Assembly: GCA_016194725.1 (NCBI GenBank)
Contig: JACQAW010000278.1
Location: 1-7,544 of the forward strand
DNA length: 7,544 bases
Origin: Deltaproteobacteria bacterium
Lineage (GTDB): Bacteria; Bdellovibrionota; UBA1018; UBA923
Reading direction: 5' to 3'
Shown here: in pieces, positions 5,662-7,544 of the stretch
How positions within the stretch are numbered: position 1 is the first letter of the stretch
How the letters are laid out: each line of letters opens with the position of its first letter
Notes under the pieces: generated by a model
Told to the model about the DNA's origin: nothing
The model's input: only the letters and a program-made list of their open reading frames with translations
Databases searched by the model: none
Program-made: the position numbers and the translations under genes

Positions 5662-7176
5662 ATGGCAGACTCAACAACTCACGCGTTGCGTAATAGCAAT
5701 AACGATGATGTGTATCTGAATTTCATTGGTGGCGCGTGGAAACAGGGAAGCACCCCCGAGTGGGACGAGAATCGGAATCCTGCCCGCCCCAACGACGTGC
5801 TTGGCAAGTCTACCCGCTCCACTCCCGCCGACGTGGCCAAAGCCGTTGATGCCGCGGTGAAGGCGCAAAAAGAATGGGCTGCCCGTCCGCGGCCCGCGCG
5901 CGCGCAGATTCTGGAAAAGGTGGCGCAGCTGATGAAGGTGCGCATCGACCAGTTCGCAAAAGCGCTGACGCTCGAAGAAGGCAAGAACCTGACCGAGGCC
6001 CGTGGCGAAGTTTTGAAGGCGATCAACGTGCTGGAGTTCACCGCTTCCGAGGGCAGGCGCCCGACCGGCGAGGTGATACCAAGTGAAATGCCAAACACCA
6101 TGATTTACACGACACGCTCGCCGCTGGGCGTGGTCGCCATTATCACGCCGTGGAATTTTCCGGTGTGCATTCCCGTCTGGAAAATCGCGCCGGCTCTGCT
6201 AGAGGGCAATGCCATCATCTTCAAGCCTGCAACTTTGACTCCGGCGACCGCCAAGATGATCGTGTTCACCTTCGAAGAGGCGGGCCTGCCTGCCGGCGTT
6301 CTGAACCTGGTCTACGGTAGTGGCTCAGTGGTGGGCAACGCCATCGTCAACGATCCGCGCGTGCGCGGCATATCGTTTACGGGTTCGAACGAGGTGGGCG
6401 TGGAACTCAACGTTCAGGCTGCCAAGCGCCTGGCTCATGTGCAGCTGGAAATGGGCGGAAAAAATCCCGTTATCGTGTGCGCCGACGCCAATATCGATCA
6501 GGCCGTCGAAGCCACGATCATGGGCGCCTTTGGCAGCACGGGCCAGCGCTGCACGGCTACCTCGCGCGTGATCATCGAACGCTCGGTGCACAAGGAGTTC
6601 ACCGAAAAGCTTTTGGCCGGCGTAAGGCAGATTAAAGTGGGCGATGGCATCACCAACCCCACCGCGATGGGCCCCGTGGTCGACATCAAACAATACAAGT
6701 CGGTACTCAAGGCCATCGATGACGGCAAGGCCGAAGGCGCAAAGCTGGTCTGTGGCGGCGAACCTTGCACTGCGCCGGGCGGTGGACATTTCATCACGCC
6801 TACGGTTTTTGACGACGTTCGACCTGAAATGAAGCTGGCCCGCGAGGAAGTTTTCGGACCGGTGCTTGCGGTCATTCCAGTCGACAACTTCGAGCAGGCC
6901 ATCGAAGTGGGCAATAGCGTCGAATACGGTTTGACCTCGTCGATCTACACCAACGACATCAAGCGCATCATGCAGTACGCCGACCGCATCGAGACGGGAA
7001 TGCTGCACGTGAACTCGCCCACAGTCGGGGGCGAGGCGCAGGCGCCGTTTGGCGGCGTGAAGGCCACGGGCATGGGCGGCCGCGAAATGGGCGCCACAGG
7101 GCCTCAGTTTTTCTGCGAAATCAAAACGATGTACATCGATTACAATACTGTCGTTCGTAAAACGAACATCTACTAG
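5662..7176 (+). CDS. NAD(P)+-dependent aldehyde dehydrogenase, CoA-independent type; probable semialdehyde dehydrogenase
   Basis: A complete 504-residue cytosolic member of the aldehyde dehydrogenase superfamily. All key residues are visible: N165 in PWNFP (oxyanion), K188 in FKPA and the FTGSNEVG turn (239-246) for the nucleotide, general base E263 in LEMGGKNP, nucleophile C297 in GQRCTATSR, and E396 in EEVFGP. Keeping E263 points to the hydrolytic enzyme releasing a free acid. The CoA-acylating methylmalonate-semialdehyde dehydrogenases lack this Glu. GQRCTATSR and FGGVKATGMGGREMG (463-477) are common in ketoglutarate-semialdehyde-type dehydrogenases. Next to a beta-ureidopropionase-like gene, a likely substrate is malonate semialdehyde formed from beta-alanine (inference). 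2-Oxoglutarate or succinate semialdehyde are alternatives. The start is supported by AGGGGA (5650-5655), 6 bases upstream. It is the first gene of the operon, with the next ATG 11 bp after its stop. Confidence 0.95.
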   Translation: MADSTTHALRNSNNDDVYLNFIGGAWKQGSTPEWDENRNPARPNDVLGKSTRSTPADVAKAVDAAVKAQKEWAARPRPARAQILEKVAQLMKVRIDQFAKALTLEEGKNLTEARGEVLKAINVLEFTASEGRRPTGEVIPSEMPNTMIYTTRSPLGVVAIITPWNFPVCIPVWKIAPALLEGNAIIFKPATLTPATAKMIVFTFEEAGLPAGVLNLVYGSGSVVGNAIVNDPRVRGISFTGSNEVGVELNVQAAKRLAHVQLEMGGKNPVIVCADANIDQAVEATIMGAFGSTGQRCTATSRVIIERSVHKEFTEKLLAGVRQIKVGDGITNPTAMGPVVDIKQYKSVLKAIDDGKAEGAKLVCGGEPCTAPGGGHFITPTVFDDVRPEMKLAREEVFGPVLAVIPVDNFEQAIEVGNSVEYGLTSSIYTNDIKRIMQYADRIETGMLHVNSPTVGGEAQAPFGGVKATGMGGREMGATGPQFFCEIKTMYIDYNTVVRKTNIY

Positions 7177-7179
7177 GAG
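7175..7179 (+). promoter_or_regulatory. Shine-Dalgarno AGGAG overlapping the upstream stop codon
   Basis: AGGAG begins inside the aldehyde dehydrogenase TAG stop (7174-7176) and lies 8 bases before the ATG at 7188. A ribosome finishing the dehydrogenase therefore stands on the next gene's loading site. This fits translational coupling of the two enzymes and fixes the second start. Confidence 0.75.
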
Positions 7180-7187
7180 CTCAAAAC

Positions 7188-7544
7188 ATGTCTCGCATTG
7201 TAAAAGCCGGCGTCATTCAGGTCGCCAACTGTATCGACACGAGTCAGTCGTGCGAAAAAATTCGCGACGCGATGATCGACGCGCACATGCCGTACATCGA
7301 ACAGGCCGCCAAGCAGAACGTGCAGATTCTCTGCTTTCAGGAGGTTTTTAACGGCCCTTACTTCTGCCCCTCGCAGGACATCAAATGGTACGGACTGACC
7401 GAGGAAATTCCGAACGGCCATACCACCAAGGTGATGCAGGACCTGGCGCGCAAGCACAAGATGGTCATCGTGGTACCTATCTATGAGCGCGAGATGAGCG
7501 GCGTGTACTACAACACGGCGGCCGTGATCGACGCCGACGGGAAA
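7188..7544 (+). CDS. nitrilase-superfamily amidohydrolase, probable beta-ureidopropionase (N-terminal part, runs off right edge)
   Basis: The first 119 codons are open to the window edge. Expected activity: hydrolysis of N-carbamoyl-beta-alanine to beta-alanine, CO2 and NH3, the last specific step of reductive uracil breakdown. The protein begins MSRIVKAGVIQVAN, the usual first strand of carbon-nitrogen hydrolases. It has the catalytic Glu (E52) in CFQEVFNGPYFCPSQD (49-64), a block typical of beta-ureidopropionases and N-carbamoyl-amide hydrolases, then WYGLTEEIPNGHTT (67-80), KMVIVVPIYERE (91-102) and YYNTAAVIDADGK (107-119). The catalytic Lys and Cys lie beyond the edge. It is cytoplasmic, without a signal peptide. 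It is second in an operon with the aldehyde dehydrogenase. N-carbamoylputrescine amidase is an alternative, but the FNGPYF block and the divergent NCS1 transporter favour pyrimidine or hydantoin catabolism. Confidence 0.9.
   Translation, partial: MSRIVKAGVIQVANCIDTSQSCEKIRDAMIDAHMPYIEQAAKQNVQILCFQEVFNGPYFCPSQDIKWYGLTEEIPNGHTTKVMQDLARKHKMVIVVPIYEREMSGVYYNTAAVIDADGK

Noticed and set aside
6325..7008. A 227-codon open frame antisense to the aldehyde dehydrogenase.
   Set aside because: It mirrors the codons of a strongly conserved enzyme, and the product is His/Arg/Asp-rich with no domain. This is a typical antisense shadow of GC-rich coding DNA.
1..7544. CRISPR arrays, tRNA/rRNA genes, insertion-sequence ends or an integrase.
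   Set aside because: No regularly spaced repeats, cloverleaf-like segments, terminal inverted repeats or transposase/integrase motifs were seen on reading both strands by eye.

Overview
The window looks like chromosomal DNA from a Gram-negative, oxygen-using bacterium of moderate GC content. Two products have Sec-type signal peptides, one of them resembles an outer-membrane beta-barrel ending in Phe, and 4-hydroxyphenylpyruvate dioxygenase needs O2. The phylum cannot be fixed from the sequence. A proteobacterial or Bdellovibrio-like lineage is only a guess.

Left part (1-1540): a minus-strand pair, glutaredoxin (grxC type) followed by an alpha/beta-hydrolase that runs off the left edge. Their stop and start codons overlap (ATGA). 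Divergent from them is hppD, complete and with all three iron ligands.

Middle part (1541-4075) looks accessory. It holds a frameshifted minus-strand relic of a PIN-domain (VapC-like) toxin, an unrecognised secreted protein with 14 cysteines, 370 bp with no supportable gene, and an unrecognised exported protein that looks like a small outer-membrane barrel. The secreted protein appears to be a tandem duplication of a seven-cysteine unit.

Right part (4079-7544) looks like one end of a reductive pyrimidine (or related cyclic ureide) catabolism locus. A minus-strand NCS1-family transporter closely follows the Mhp1 (hydantoin transporter) pattern. Divergent from it, across 128 bp, is a plus-strand operon. 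Its first gene is a CoA-independent aldehyde dehydrogenase. The second, 11 bp downstream and running off the right edge, is a nitrilase-superfamily beta-ureidopropionase-like amidohydrolase. The proposed flow is ureide or pyrimidine uptake, ring reduction and opening by enzymes presumably further right, N-carbamoyl-beta-alanine to beta-alanine (amidohydrolase), transamination to malonate semialdehyde, and oxidation (aldehyde dehydrogenase).

The shared 128-bp region contains a perfect 7-bp inverted repeat (AAAGAGC-N14-GCTCTTT) overlapping a good candidate promoter, so it is probably the operator controlling both directions. No clearly new system is visible. The points most worth a second look are the duplicated seven-cysteine protein, the operator, the toxin relic, and a shared TTAAAT-7/8 nt-ATG arrangement suggesting leaderless mRNAs for hppD and the transporter.
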